46,824 nucleotides of DNA from Actinomycetes bacterium (GTDB taxonomy: Bacteria > Actinomycetota > Acidimicrobiia > Acidimicrobiales > Bog-793), in the NCBI GenBank assembly GCA_021803215.1, contig JAJZLV010000102.1, positions 1 through 46,824 on the forward strand, written 5' to 3'. Positions 8,097 to 23,960 of the stretch are shown piece after piece; position 1 is the first letter of the stretch; the number at the start of each line of letters is the position of its first letter. Below the pieces are notes generated by a model. That model did not search any database and was not told the origin of the DNA. It saw only the letters and a program-made list of their open reading frames with translations. The translations under genes were made by a program, and so were the position numbers.

Positions 8097-11000
8097 ATGA
8101 TCTGCAGCCGCTGTGGGGGCAGGACACCGGAGGGGAAGCGCTTTTGCAAGGACTGCGGGGCGCCCCTCGGGACCCGCTGTCCCGGCTGCGGCGCCGAGAC
8201 CATCCCGGCCAGCCGTTTCTGCGCCGACTGCGGCACCCCGCTCGAGGAGGCCGCCGCCCCGGGCTCCGCGCCGAGCGAGAGCCGGACCGAGCCGGCGCCG
8301 GCGGCCGGTCTCAAGGCAGAGATGCGCCACGTCTCGGTCCTCTTCTGCGACCTGGTGGACTTCACGCCGCTTTCTGAGTCGCGAGACCCGGCCGACATGC
8401 GGGAGTTCCTCTCGGGCTACTTCGAGATGGCCCGCTCGGTCGTCGGCCGCTACGGCGGGGTGATCGAGAAGTTCATCGGGGACGCCGTCATGGCCGTCTG
8501 GGGCGTGCCGGTCGCCAACGAGGACGACGCCGAGAGGGCCGTGCGAGCCGGCCTCGAGCTGCTCGACGGCATCGCCGAGTACGGCGAGAGCCTCGGGACG
8601 GCCCTGCAGGGCCGGGTCGGCATCGTGACCGGCCGGGCGGCCACCGCCGCCAGCCAGTCGGAGGGCCTCGTCGTCGGCGACCGGGTGAACACGGCGGCCC
8701 GCATCCAGTCGGTCGCCCCTGCGGGCTCCTGCTACGTCGACGAGACCACTCGGTCCGCCACCTCGGCCGCCATCGCCTACGAGGACGCCGGCAGCCACCA
8801 GTTGAAGGGAAAGGCCGAGCCGGCCCACCTCTACCGGGCGCTCAGGGTCGAGGCGGCGATCGCCGGCTCGCAGCGCCCGAGCGTCATAGAGGCTCCCTTC
8901 ACCGGCCGGGAGTACGAGCTGCGGCTGTTGAAAGAGCTGCTGCACGCCTCGATCGAGCGCTCCTCCGCCCGGCTGGCCCTCGTGTCGGGCGTGGCCGGCA
9001 TCGGCAAGAGCCGCCTCGCCTGGGAGCTGTTCAAGTACGTCGACGGCATCGCCCAGGAGCTCTTGTGGCACACGGGGCACTGCCTCTCCTACGGAGACGG
9101 CGTCAGCTACCGGGCGCTCTCGGAGATGGTGCGGGCCCGCCTCCAGATCGGCGAGGAGGACTCGCACGAGGTGGCGGCCGAGCGGCTGAAGACCGGCCTC
9201 GAGCGCTGGATCCAGTCTCCAGAGGACCGGGAGTTCATCGCTCCTCGCCTCGCCCAGCTGCTCGGGATACCGACCGATCACAACCTGATGCGCCAGGAGC
9301 TCTTCGCCGGCTGGCGGCTCTTTTTCGAGCGCCTCGCCGAGCACCTCCCGGTCGTAATGGTCCTCGAGGACCTGCAGTGGGCCGATCCCGGCCTGGTCGA
9401 GTTCCTCGACCAGCTGCTCGACTGGTCGGCCGATCACGCCATCTTCCTGCTCGTGCTCACCCGGCCGGAAGGGATCGACCGGGCGGCCTCGATGCTCTCT
9501 CGCCGCAACACGACGAACCTCTCGCTCGACCCGCTCCCAGACGAGGTGGTCGCAAGGCTGCTCGACAGCCTGGTCGAGAACCTGCCGGCCGACGCCCGGG
9601 CCCGCATAGTCGAGCGGGCCGAGGGGATCCCGCTCTATGCGCTCGAGACGATCCGAGCCCTCATCGACCGCGGGGCCATCGCCCGGGGAGAGGCCGGCCT
9701 CCGGGTGACCGACGAGATCGGCACCCTCGACGTCCCGCCCGAGCTGACGGCTCTCATCTCCTCGCGCCTCGACACCTTGGCACCAAAAGAAAGGCAGCTC
9801 GTGAAGGAGTGCGCCGTCCTCGGCGACGCCTTCCCCCGCCATGCCGTCGAGGCGGTGAGCGACCTCGAGGCCTCCGAGATAGACAGCCTCCTCGCCACCT
9901 TGGTCCGCCGGGAGGTGCTCACGGTCCGGGCCGACAAGCTCTCACCCGAGCGGGGCCAGTACGCCTTCACCCAGTCTCTCATCCGCCAGGTCGCCTACGA
10001 GATGCTCACGACCGCCGAGCGCAAGGCGAGGCACCTCCGCACGGCCCAGCACCTCGAGCAGTCCTTCGCCTCCGAGGGGATCGAGGCCGCCGAGGTCATC
10101 GCCTCCCACCTGCACGACGCCTACCTGGCGGCCGGGAGCGACCCCGACGCCGAGGAGATCCGCCGGCGGGCCGAGCGGGCGGCGGTGGCGGCCGCCGAGC
10201 GGGCCGGCAAGGTCGGCGCCAACGAGCGGGCGGCGGCCGCCTACCTGCGGGCGGCCGACCTGGCGGCTGTGGACAAGGACCGGGGCGAGCATCTCGTGAA
10301 GGCCGCCCGCATGTCGAACGAGATGGAGGACCACGCCGCCACCATCGCCCACGCCAATCGCGCCCGCCAGCTCTTCGAGGCGATCGGCGAGAAGCCCGGG
10401 ATCGCCGCCGCCGAGCTGGCGAGGGCGCTCGGCGTCTACTTCTCGGGCAGCTTCGAGGAGGCCAGCCAGATAATCCGGGCCGCCATCGACCTGACAGAGA
10501 GCGTCGAGCTGGACCCCCTCCTCGAGGCCGAGCTGTACACCTACCACGGCGCCGCCTGCGCCTTCACCGGGCGCTACGAGGAGAGCCGCCAGGCGCTCGA
10601 CAGGGCTCTCCTGCTCGCCCAGCAGCACGAGCTCGAAGAGGAGCTCGTGATAGCGCTCAACTTCCGCTCCATGGTGCTGCGGGCCGAGGGCCGCCACACA
10701 GAGGCGCGCCTCTACCTCGAAGCAAGCGTCGCCGCCGTCGAGGAGGGAAGCCGCCTCGGGGCGATCCTGGAGAACAACCTCGGCTGGAGCTATGCCGGGC
10801 GGGACCTGCCGGCCGCCGAGGAGCACCTGAGGAAGGCGCTCGCCATCGCCCGGCGGCGTGGCTCGCGCATGGCCGAGGCGGCTTCGGCGGACAGCCTCAT
10901 CTCGGTGCTGATGGCCAAGGGCAGCTTCGCCGAGGCGGCCGCCCTCATAGACGAGGTGATCGACGTCGCCCCGCAAGGGCGCTTCGGGAACTGGACCAAG

Positions 11001-11642
11001 ATGCGCCTCGCGAGCTTGAAGGCGATCTACGGAGAGACCGATGGCGCGAGGCAGCTGCTGGTGGAGTCCGCCCGGGAGCGGGAGTCAGACGAGCTGCAGA
11101 ACCGCTCGGCCTACCTGTGGATCGAGGCGCTGGTCCGCCTGGCGGGGGGCGAAGCCGCCGCCGCCCTCGAGTCGGTCGACGACTTCCGGGAGGTGGCCAG
11201 GCTCGAGGGCAACCTGGGCGAGGACATGCGCGAGGCCATCCCGGTCGCCGTCGAGGCCGCGATAGCCCTCGGGACCCCCGAGCGGGCCGAGCCCCTCTTG
11301 GCCGAGGTCGGACAGCACCCGCCCGGCGTGCTCCCTCCCTCGGTCAAGCTGCAGCTGAGAAGAGGGTGGGCGCTTTTGCGGGCCGCCGCCGGTGAGACAG
11401 AGGGGATCGAACAAGAGCTGCGCCAGGTCGAGGCGGGCTTCGCGGAGCTCGGATACGAGTACTGGAGAGCCCGGACCGCCCTCGACCTCGCCGAGCACCT
11501 GAGCAGGCAGGGACGGACAGAGCAAGCCCACGAGGAGGCCGCCGGCGCCGCCGAGGCCTTCGCCCGCATCGGGGCGCTCCCGATGAGAGAGCGCGCCGAC
11601 AAGCTCGTAGCCTCGCTCTCTCATCTCGTCTCCTCCTCCTAG
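8097..11642 (+). CDS. Zinc-ribbon / class III nucleotidyl cyclase / STAND ATPase / TPR regulator
   Basis: 1181 residues in one chain. Residues 3-50 carry two zinc ribbons (CSRCGG...CKDCG and CPGCGA...CADCG). A class III adenylate/guanylate cyclase domain follows (about 78-250): both metal-binding Asp are present (FCDLVDFT and FIGDAVMAVWG), and NTAARIQ supplies the transition-state Asn and Arg, so it looks catalytically competent. Next comes a STAND/AAA-type ATPase (about 262-630) with P-loop SGVAGIGKSR and LEDLQWADP as Walker B, then TPR-like helical repeats to the end. The start ATG has a strong GGGAGGGGGGGAG RBS, with a -10-like TAGCCT at 8068. Large fusions of this kind recur in actinobacteria as presumed signal-sensing regulators; ligand and product (cAMP or cGMP) cannot be told. 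It ends at a bidirectional terminator facing rpoC. Confidence 0.88.
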   Translation: MICSRCGGRTPEGKRFCKDCGAPLGTRCPGCGAETIPASRFCADCGTPLEEAAAPGSAPSESRTEPAPAAGLKAEMRHVSVLFCDLVDFTPLSESRDPADMREFLSGYFEMARSVVGRYGGVIEKFIGDAVMAVWGVPVANEDDAERAVRAGLELLDGIAEYGESLGTALQGRVGIVTGRAATAASQSEGLVVGDRVNTAARIQSVAPAGSCYVDETTRSATSAAIAYEDAGSHQLKGKAEPAHLYRALRVEAAIAGSQRPSVIEAPFTGREYELRLLKELLHASIERSSARLALVSGVAGIGKSRLAWELFKYVDGIAQELLWHTGHCLSYGDGVSYRALSEMVRARLQIGEEDSHEVAAERLKTGLERWIQSPEDREFIAPRLAQLLGIPTDHNLMRQELFAGWRLFFERLAEHLPVVMVLEDLQWADPGLVEFLDQLLDWSADHAIFLLVLTRPEGIDRAASMLSRRNTTNLSLDPLPDEVVARLLDSLVENLPADARARIVERAEGIPLYALETIRALIDRGAIARGEAGLRVTDEIGTLDVPPELTALISSRLDTLAPKERQLVKECAVLGDAFPRHAVEAVSDLEASEIDSLLATLVRREVLTVRADKLSPERGQYAFTQSLIRQVAYEMLTTAERKARHLRTAQHLEQSFASEGIEAAEVIASHLHDAYLAAGSDPDAEEIRRRAERAAVAAAERAGKVGANERAAAAYLRAADLAAVDKDRGEHLVKAARMSNEMEDHAATIAHANRARQLFEAIGEKPGIAAAELARALGVYFSGSFEEASQIIRAAIDLTESVELDPLLEAELYTYHGAACAFTGRYEESRQALDRALLLAQQHELEEELVIALNFRSMVLRAEGRHTEARLYLEASVAAVEEGSRLGAILENNLGWSYAGRDLPAAEEHLRKALAIARRRGSRMAEAASADSLISVLMAKGSFAEAAALIDEVIDVAPQGRFGNWTKMRLASLKAIYGETDGARQLLVESARERESDELQNRSAYLWIEALVRLAGGEAAAALESVDDFREVARLEGNLGEDMREAIPVAVEAAIALGTPERAEPLLAEVGQHPPGVLPPSVKLQLRRGWALLRAAAGETEGIEQELRQVEAGFAELGYEYWRARTALDLAEHLSRQGRTEQAHEEAAGAAEAFARIGALPMRERADKLVASLSHLVSSS

Positions 11643-11718
11643 CCGCGCCCGGCCGGGCCGGGCCGGCCGGGCTCGGCAGACCAGCCAGCCGGCCTGCGAC
11701 CTCCCGGCCGGTGACGCG

Positions 11719-11749
11719 AAAGCGCCGCCGGCCAAGCCGGCGGCGCTTT
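11719..11749. terminator. Bidirectional intrinsic terminator between cyclase gene and rpoC
   Basis: A perfect 14-bp stem, AAAGCGCCGCCGGC / GCCGGCGGCGCTTT, with a 3-nt loop. On both strands the distal arm ends in TTT. It sits between two converging genes and is the clearest terminator in the window. Confidence 0.88.
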
Positions 11750-11771
11750 GTCGGATCGCTTCGGCCTCGGC

Positions 11772-19418
<7,647 letters not shown>

Positions 19419-19531
19419 GGGTCTACTCCTCGGGAAAGCAGTTGGACCGGAAGAGGGCAGACCGTGTCTGGGCGCGCGTCAAGGCGCTGGGAGAGTCACG
19501 TCAAGACGCGGGAAGGGCACGGCAACGAGAT

Positions 19532-19560
19532 AGCTTACCCGCGCGTCGACGCGCGAGCAA
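19532..19560 (-). promoter_or_regulatory. rpoB promoter P2 with palindromic spacer
   Basis: On the minus strand: -35 TTGCTC, 17-nt spacer, -10 TAAGCT. The spacer region contains a perfect 16-bp palindrome, CGCGCGTCGACGCGCG (19540-19555), well placed for a repressor or activator, though no binding protein is known from the sequence. Confidence 0.55.
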
Positions 19561-19585
19561 CACCCCGGCGCTCTTGCCCCGGGGA

Positions 19586-19614
19586 AGGGTACGGGAACGG
19601 GGGCTCGGCGTCAA
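19586..19614 (-). promoter_or_regulatory. rpoB promoter P1
   Basis: On the minus strand: -35 TTGACG, exactly 17 nt, -10 TACCCT, the best housekeeping-type promoter match in the window. It gives an rpoB leader of about 160 nt. Its -35 overlaps the stem of the rplL-rpoB hairpin. Confidence 0.65.
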
Positions 19615-19632
19615 GGCTTCTCGCCTGACGCC
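19607..19632 (-). promoter_or_regulatory. rplL-rpoB intergenic hairpin (possible attenuator)
   Basis: GGCGTCAGGC pairs with GCCTTGACGCC across a GAGAA loop, with one bulged base, about 30 nt after the rplL stop. No U-run follows. The position corresponds to the rplL-rpoB attenuator of enterobacteria, which lowers rpoB transcription relative to L7/L12; the same function here is inferred. Confidence 0.45.
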
Positions 19633-19660
19633 GGGCGCCCGCCGCCCGCCTGGAAGGGCT

Positions 19661-20050
19661 CTACTTGAGCTCGACCGCAGCGCCGGCGCCCTCGAGCTGC
19701 GCCTTCGCCTTCTCGGCCTCCTCCTTGGAGACCTTCTCGAGCACCGGCTTGGGTGCTCCGTCCACGAGGTCCTTGGCCTCTTTCAGCCCGAGGCTCGTGA
19801 GCGCCCGCACCTCCTTTATGACCTGGATCTTCTTGTCGCCGGCCGAGGTCAAGATGACGTCGAACTCGTCCTGCTCCTCGACCTCGGCCGCCGCCTCGCC
19901 GCCGCCGGCGGCACCCGGGAGGGGCGCCGCCACGCTCACCGGGGCGGCCGCGCTGACGCCGAAGCGCTCCTCGAACTCCTTCAAGAGCTCGGAGAGCTCG
20001 AGGACCGTCATCTGAGAGATGCCGTCGAGGATCTCTTCTTTGGTTGCCAT
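19661..20050 (-). CDS. rplL: 50S ribosomal protein L7/L12
   Basis: 129 residues, the stalk protein that recruits translation GTPases. The N-terminal dimerisation helix pair ([19 protein letters not shown]), an Ala/Gly/Pro-rich hinge and the C-terminal globular domain ([20 protein letters not shown], then [16 protein letters not shown]) are all present at normal length. It lies 36 nt after rplJ in the same transcript; the spacer after it carries the rpoB promoters. Confidence 0.98.
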   Translation of the reverse strand: MATKEEILDGISQMTVLELSELLKEFEERFGVSAAAPVSVAAPLPGAAGGGEAAAEVEEQDEFDVILTSAGDKKIQVIKEVRALTSLGLKEAKDLVDGAPKPVLEKVSKEEAEKAKAQLEGAGAAVELK

Positions 20051-20086
20051 TGGATTGCTCCTGTTCTCTCGGTCTCGATCGATCTG

Positions 20087-20770
20087 TCAGGACTCGGCGC
20101 TCTCGCCGGCCTCGGCGCTCGGCTCGGGCACCTCGGCTGCCACTTCCGGCGCCGCTCCTTCTGGCAGCGGGGTGCCGGACTCCCCCGCCGCCGGCTCCTC
20201 GGCCCCGGAGGCCGCCGGCGCCGCCTCGGTCCCGGAGGTGCCGCCGGCCGCCTCTTTCTGGTCGATGAGGGCGGCAAGGCCGTAGGCGAGGTTCTGGGGC
20301 AGCGCCTTCAAGAGGCCGGCCATCTGCCGGAGGGGAGCCGCCAGGGCGCCGGCCAGCTGGGCGAGGAGGGCCTCGCGCGAGGCCAGCTCGGCGAGGCGCC
20401 CGGTGGTGGCGGCATCGAGCAGGCTGCCGCCGACGAGGCTCCCCTTCACGACGAGGGCCGGGTTGGTGCGGGCGAAGTCCCGCAGCACCTTGGCGGCCGC
20501 CGCCACGTCGGTCTCCACGAAGGCGATGGCGGTCGGCCCGGCGAGCAAGGAGTCGATCTCGGCCGTGCCGGTCTCGGCGGTCGCCCGGCGCACCAGGGTG
20601 TTCTTGAAGATCTTGTACTCGGCCCCGGCGCTCCTGAGCGACCGGCGCAAGGTGGCGAGGTCCGCCACCTTGAGGCCGCGGTACTCGGTCAGGATGGCCG
20701 CCTCGGCGCGCTCGAGGCGCCCCTTCGCCTCCTCGACGGCGGCGACCTTCTCGGCTCTTGGCCCAGGCAC
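20087..20770 (-). CDS. rplJ: 50S ribosomal protein L10 with acidic C-terminal extension
   Basis: 227 residues. The conserved L10 body is residues 1 to about 175 (KVAAVEEAKGRLERAEAAILTEYRGLKVADL, then YKIFKNTLVRRA). It anchors L7/L12 dimers to 23S rRNA as the base of the stalk. The last 50 or so residues form a low-complexity Ala/Glu/Pro/Gly/Ser tail, longer than the usual 165-180 residue protein. It is probably disordered, similar in kind to the acidic N-terminal tail on NusG in the same cluster. The upstream leader RNA is the expected autoregulatory site. Confidence 0.95.
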   Translation of the reverse strand: MPGPRAEKVAAVEEAKGRLERAEAAILTEYRGLKVADLATLRRSLRSAGAEYKIFKNTLVRRATAETGTAEIDSLLAGPTAIAFVETDVAAAAKVLRDFARTNPALVVKGSLVGGSLLDAATTGRLAELASREALLAQLAGALAAPLRQMAGLLKALPQNLAYGLAALIDQKEAAGGTSGTEAAPAASGAEEPAAGESGTPLPEGAAPEVAAEVPEPSAEAGESAES

Positions 20771-20810
20771 CTCGGCTCCTCTCGTCCGGTCTTGCTCTTG
20801 GCGATCTCGT

Positions 20811-20923
20811 CGCCGTAGACGGCCAAGCGGCGCAAGAGGACGAGTGGAAGCCGGGCTCGACTTCGCCTCGTCGGGCGGGCCGGTGGCCCCTTAGGCACTC
20901 GCGTGCACCGGATGTCTACGGCG
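20811..20923 (-). ncRNA. L10 leader RNA (autoregulatory leader of rplJ-rplL)
   Basis: On the minus strand CGCCGTAGAC (20914-20923) is exactly complementary to GTCTACGGCG (20811-20820) about 90 nt downstream. This makes a 10-bp closing helix around an internal domain that contains GTGCCTAAGGGGCC. That is the layout of the known L10 leader, where free L10(L12)n binds and represses rplJL. It occupies most of the 219-nt spacer between rplA and rplJ, which suggests that rplJL also has its own promoter there. The pairing is read directly; the family assignment rests on position and the GTAGAC closing motif. Confidence 0.75.
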
Positions 20924-20989
20924 AGCAGTTGCTCTGTTGTGGCCCCGAGATGCTAGCCGACGGGACCGGGGCCTCCCGCCGCTCTGCCG

Positions 20990-21712
20990 CTAGGCCGGTA
21001 CGGCCAGCTCCTCGTCGGTCACCCGGGCCTTCGCCGGGTCGATCGGGATGCCCGGGCCCATGGTGGAAGAGAGCGTCACCGAGCGCACGTAGCGGCCCTT
21101 GGCGGCGGCCGGCTTCACCCGGATGAGCTCGTCGATGACGGCCCGGTAGTTGTCGAGCAGCTGCTGGCGGGTGAAGGAGGCCTTGCCGATCGGCACGTGG
21201 ACGTTGCCGACCCGGTCGGTGCGGTACTCGACCCGCCCGCCCTGGAACTCGGTGACCGCCCGGCCGACGTCGGTCGTGACGGTGCCGGTCTTCGGGTTGG
21301 GCATGAGTCCGCGGGGGCCCAGCAGCCGGCCGAGCCGGCCCACCTGGGCCATCAGGTCGGGCGTGGCGATCGCCACGTCGAAGCCCAAGAAGCCTTCCTT
21401 CTCGATCCTCGCCACGAGGTCGTCGGCCCCGACCACCTCGGCACCGGCCGCCCGGGCCTCGGCGGCTGCCTCGCCCGAGGCGAAGACCGCCACCCGCAGC
21501 GTCCGGCCGGTGCCGGAGGGCAGGGCGAGCGAGCCCCGCACGATCTGGTCGGCCCGCCGCGGGTCGACGCCCAGTCGCACCGCCAGCTCGATCGTCTCGT
21601 CGAACTTGGCGGTCGCCAGCGACTTCACGAGGTCGATCGCCTCGGCCGGGGTGTGGAGCTGCTGGCGGTCGAAGCGGGCCGCCGCGTCGTCGTAGCGCTT
21701 TCCCTTGCTCAT
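20990..21712 (-). CDS. rplA: 50S ribosomal protein L1
   Basis: Complete 240-residue L1, the mobile stalk protein near the E site. KFDETIELAVRLGVDPRRADQ, GRLGRLLGPRGLMPNPKTGTVT and YRTDRVGNVHVPIGKASF are family-defining. It begins 11 nt after rplK and is followed by the rplJ leader. L1 is usually the autoregulator of the rplKA pair; no clear L1-binding mimic was identified by eye. Confidence 0.98.
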   Translation of the reverse strand: MSKGKRYDDAAARFDRQQLHTPAEAIDLVKSLATAKFDETIELAVRLGVDPRRADQIVRGSLALPSGTGRTLRVAVFASGEAAAEARAAGAEVVGADDLVARIEKEGFLGFDVAIATPDLMAQVGRLGRLLGPRGLMPNPKTGTVTTDVGRAVTEFQGGRVEYRTDRVGNVHVPIGKASFTRQQLLDNYRAVIDELIRVKPAAAKGRYVRSVTLSSTMGPGIPIDPAKARVTDEELAVPA

Positions 21713-21723
21713 CTCGTCCCCTC

Positions 21724-22149
21724 TCAGGCGACCTGGATGCCCATGGAGCGGGCGGTCCCGGCCACCTGGGCCTTGGCGGCCTCGATGTCGTTGGCGTTCA
21801 GGTCTGGCATCTTCTTGCGGGCGATCTCCTCGAGCTGGGCGTCGCTGATGGTGCCGGCGCCCTCCCGGCCGGTGGCGGCTGAGCCCTTCTCGATCCCGGC
21901 CGCCTCGCGCAAGAGCACCGTTGTGGGCGGAGTCTTCAGGATGAACGAGAACGAGCGGTCCTCGTAGATGGTGATCTCGACCGGGACGATCGTCCCCCGC
22001 TGGTCCTCGGTGGCGGCGTTGTACTGCTTGCAGAACTCCATCGTCTGCACGCCGTGGGGACCGAGCGCGGTCCCGACCGGGGGAGCCGGGGTGGCTGCCC
22101 CGGCTGGGAGCTGGATCTTCACGACTGCAACGACGCGGCGGCGTGCCAT
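21724..22149 (-). CDS. rplK: 50S ribosomal protein L11
   Basis: Complete 141-residue L11 of the GTPase-associated centre, the target region of thiostrepton and required for RelA activation in other bacteria. [35 protein letters not shown] and [13 protein letters not shown] are conserved, and the two prolines of the Pro-rich turn are intact. It follows nusG by 31 nt and precedes rplA by 11 nt. Confidence 0.98.
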   Translation of the reverse strand: MARRRVVAVVKIQLPAGAATPAPPVGTALGPHGVQTMEFCKQYNAATEDQRGTIVPVEITIYEDRSFSFILKTPPTTVLLREAAGIEKGSAATGREGAGTISDAQLEEIARKKMPDLNANDIEAAKAQVAGTARSMGIQVA

Positions 22150-22180
22150 TCGGGCGCCCTTCCTCTTTCTCTCTCTCGCC

Positions 22181-22960
22181 TTAGAGCTTGGCGACCTGGC
22201 TGAATTCGAGCTCGACCGGGGTCTCCCGGCCGAAGATGTTGACGAGGACCTTGAGCTTCAGCTGGTCCTCGTTGATCTCGGCGATCTGGCCCGAGAAGTC
22301 GGCGAAGGGGCCCTCTTTCACCCGCACGGTCTCGCCGAGCTCGTGCTCGAGGCGAGCACGGGCCCTCCGCGGCGCCTCGGCGGTGCCCTCGGGGCGGACC
22401 TGCAGGATGCCCTCTATCTCCGCGCGGGAGAGCGGGGTCGGCCGGGTGCCCGGGCCGACGAAGCTCGTGACGCCGGGGGTCTGACGGATGACCGACCAGG
22501 AGTCGTCGTCGAGGTCGGCCCGGCAGAGCAGGTAGCCGGGGTAGACCTTGCGCTGCACCGAGACCCGCTTGCCGTTCTTCACCTCCATGACCTCTTCCAT
22601 GGGGATGACGACCTCGTAGATGCGGTCCTCCATGTTCATCGACTGGATACGGCTCTCGAGGTTCGACTTCACCTTGTTCTCGTAGCCGGCGTAGGTGTGG
22701 ACCACGTACCAGCTGCCGGGACGGTCGTAGGGAGAGGGTGGACGCTCGACCGGCTCCTCCTCCTCTTCTTCGCCCTCCTCCCCCAAGAGCTCCTCGAGGG
22801 CGTCGCCGTCGATCTCGTCGCCGGGACCGCCGTCCGAGCCCGCCCCGTCGGCCCCGAGCTCGGGCGCGTCGGCGCCCGCCTCGTCGCCGCCGATGGCCTG
22901 GCCGGCCCCGCTCGTGTGATCAGTTGTCTCTCGGTCGAAGGCCATTGCCTCGTCACTCAC
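22181..22960 (-). CDS. nusG: Transcription termination/antitermination protein NusG with acidic N-terminal extension
   Basis: 259 residues. The conserved NGN domain begins near residue 83 ([22 protein letters not shown]) and the KOW domain ends the protein ([22 protein letters not shown]). NusG couples RNA polymerase to Rho or to the ribosome (S10). The first 80 residues are an acidic, probably disordered tail with a run of Glu ([11 protein letters not shown]), as often seen in actinobacterial NusG. It lies 18 nt downstream of secE. Confidence 0.96.
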   Translation of the reverse strand: MSDEAMAFDRETTDHTSGAGQAIGGDEAGADAPELGADGAGSDGGPGDEIDGDALEELLGEEGEEEEEEPVERPPSPYDRPGSWYVVHTYAGYENKVKSNLESRIQSMNMEDRIYEVVIPMEEVMEVKNGKRVSVQRKVYPGYLLCRADLDDDSWSVIRQTPGVTSFVGPGTRPTPLSRAEIEGILQVRPEGTAEAPRRARARLEHELGETVRVKEGPFADFSGQIAEINEDQLKLKVLVNIFGRETPVELEFSQVAKL

Positions 22961-22978
22961 TTCTCTCGGCTCCGCTTG

Positions 22979-23296
22979 TCAACGGAAGAGGTAGATGATG
23001 CCCTTGGCGAAGCCGTAGTCGAGCCCGTAGATGAAGGCCGTCAGCAAGACGACCGCCAGGAACACGACGACGGTGTAGTTGGCTACCTCGCTCCGCCCGG
23101 GCCAGGCGACTCTTTGCAGCTCGGAGCGCACCTCGCGCATGTACTCGACAGAACGGGCGGCGATCGGCTCCTTCGGGCCCGCCTGGCGGCGCCGGCCGGC
23201 CTCGCCCGCGACCCGGCCCCGCCTGGCCCCGCTCGGGCTCCCGTCGGGCCCGAGCGCACCCTGGCGCTGCAGCAATCGCTTCGACTGTCGGTTCAC
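22979..23296 (-). CDS. secE: Preprotein translocase subunit SecE
   Basis: 105 residues. A basic, low-complexity N-terminal half is followed by the SecE signature YMREVRSELQRVAWPGRSEV and a single membrane helix (YTVVVFLAVVLLTAFIYGLDY). SecE clamps SecY in the Sec channel. The single-helix form is normal for Gram-positive-type bacteria. The position between tRNA-Trp and nusG is conserved across actinobacteria. Confidence 0.95.
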   Translation of the reverse strand: MNRQSKRLLQRQGALGPDGSPSGARRGRVAGEAGRRRQAGPKEPIAARSVEYMREVRSELQRVAWPGRSEVANYTVVVFLAVVLLTAFIYGLDYGFAKGIIYLFR

Positions 23297-23330
23297 GTCT
23301 TCTCCGGCTCGGAATGCTTGGAGCTAGGAG

Positions 23331-23403
23331 CAGGGCAGGAGGGACTTGAACCCCCAACCGCCGGTTTTGGAGACCGGTGCTCTGCCAATTGAGCTACTGC
23401 CCT
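23331..23403 (-). tRNA. tRNA-Trp (CCA anticodon)
   Basis: A 73-nt cloverleaf: acceptor AGGGCAG / CTGCCCT, D-arm with AGCTC...GAGC, anticodon stem CCGGT / ACCGG around loop CTCCAAA (anticodon CCA), T-arm GGGGGTTCAAGTCCC, discriminator G. The 3' CCA is not encoded. It lies directly upstream of secE and is probably co-transcribed with it. Confidence 0.97.
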
Positions 23404-23528
23404 CCGCTCGGCCACCGGATCCGCGCGAGGCGGAGCACCGATGACCTGGGCACGTCAAACTTACCACCGGCGAGAGGGCCCTCGTCCGGGCGCCCGGCGG
23501 CCCCGACGGCCCAGCCGACCCCGACCTC

Positions 23529-23960
23529 TCAGCAGGCGGCCTCGCCGGCGGCCCTTTTCGCCCTCGTAAGCATGACGAGGGCAGCCGCCGCCCCGCCGGC
23601 CGCCACGACCGCCCCCCCGTAGGCGACCCTGCGCCCGGTGAGGACGGAGCGGACGGCCGAACGGGCGGCCGCCTTCTCGAGGGCGGAGAGGACCTCGGCC
23701 ACCACGCCCTCGGGCAGCGCCACCTCGCACGTGCGGAGCTGGTGCAGGTGGCGCAGCAGCTTGTGGTAGCGGGCCAGCTCGGCCTGGCAGGAAAGACAGC
23801 ACTCCACGTGGCCGACGACCTCTGGAAGGGCGGCCGCTCCCTCTGCCATCTCGGCCAGGTAGGCGGCCGCCTGCTCGCAGGAGATCGGGGAGCTGCTCCT
23901 TTTCGGGCGAAGCCAGCTCCTTGCTCGCAAACGCTCGGTCTCGAGGCGAAGAGAGCTCAA
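23529..23960 (-). CDS. Zinc-finger anti-sigma factor (ZAS type)
   Basis: 143 residues. SCEQAAAYLAEMAEG leads into HVECCLSC (H-x3-C-x2-C), the zinc-binding motif of anti-sigma factors such as RsrA and ChrR. A hydrophobic stretch near the C-terminus (VAYGGAVVAAGGAAAALVML) could be a single membrane helix. The start codon is a TTG overlapping the sigma stop (TTGA), so the pair is coupled. It presumably sequesters the ECF sigma factor encoded just upstream. The signal, whether redox or envelope, cannot be told; redox sensing is possible because of the Cys-rich motif. Confidence 0.8.
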   Translation of the reverse strand: MSSLRLETERLRARSWLRPKRSSSPISCEQAAAYLAEMAEGAAALPEVVGHVECCLSCQAELARYHKLLRHLHQLRTCEVALPEGVVAEVLSALEKAAARSAVRSVLTGRRVAYGGAVVAAGGAAAALVMLTRAKRAAGEAAC

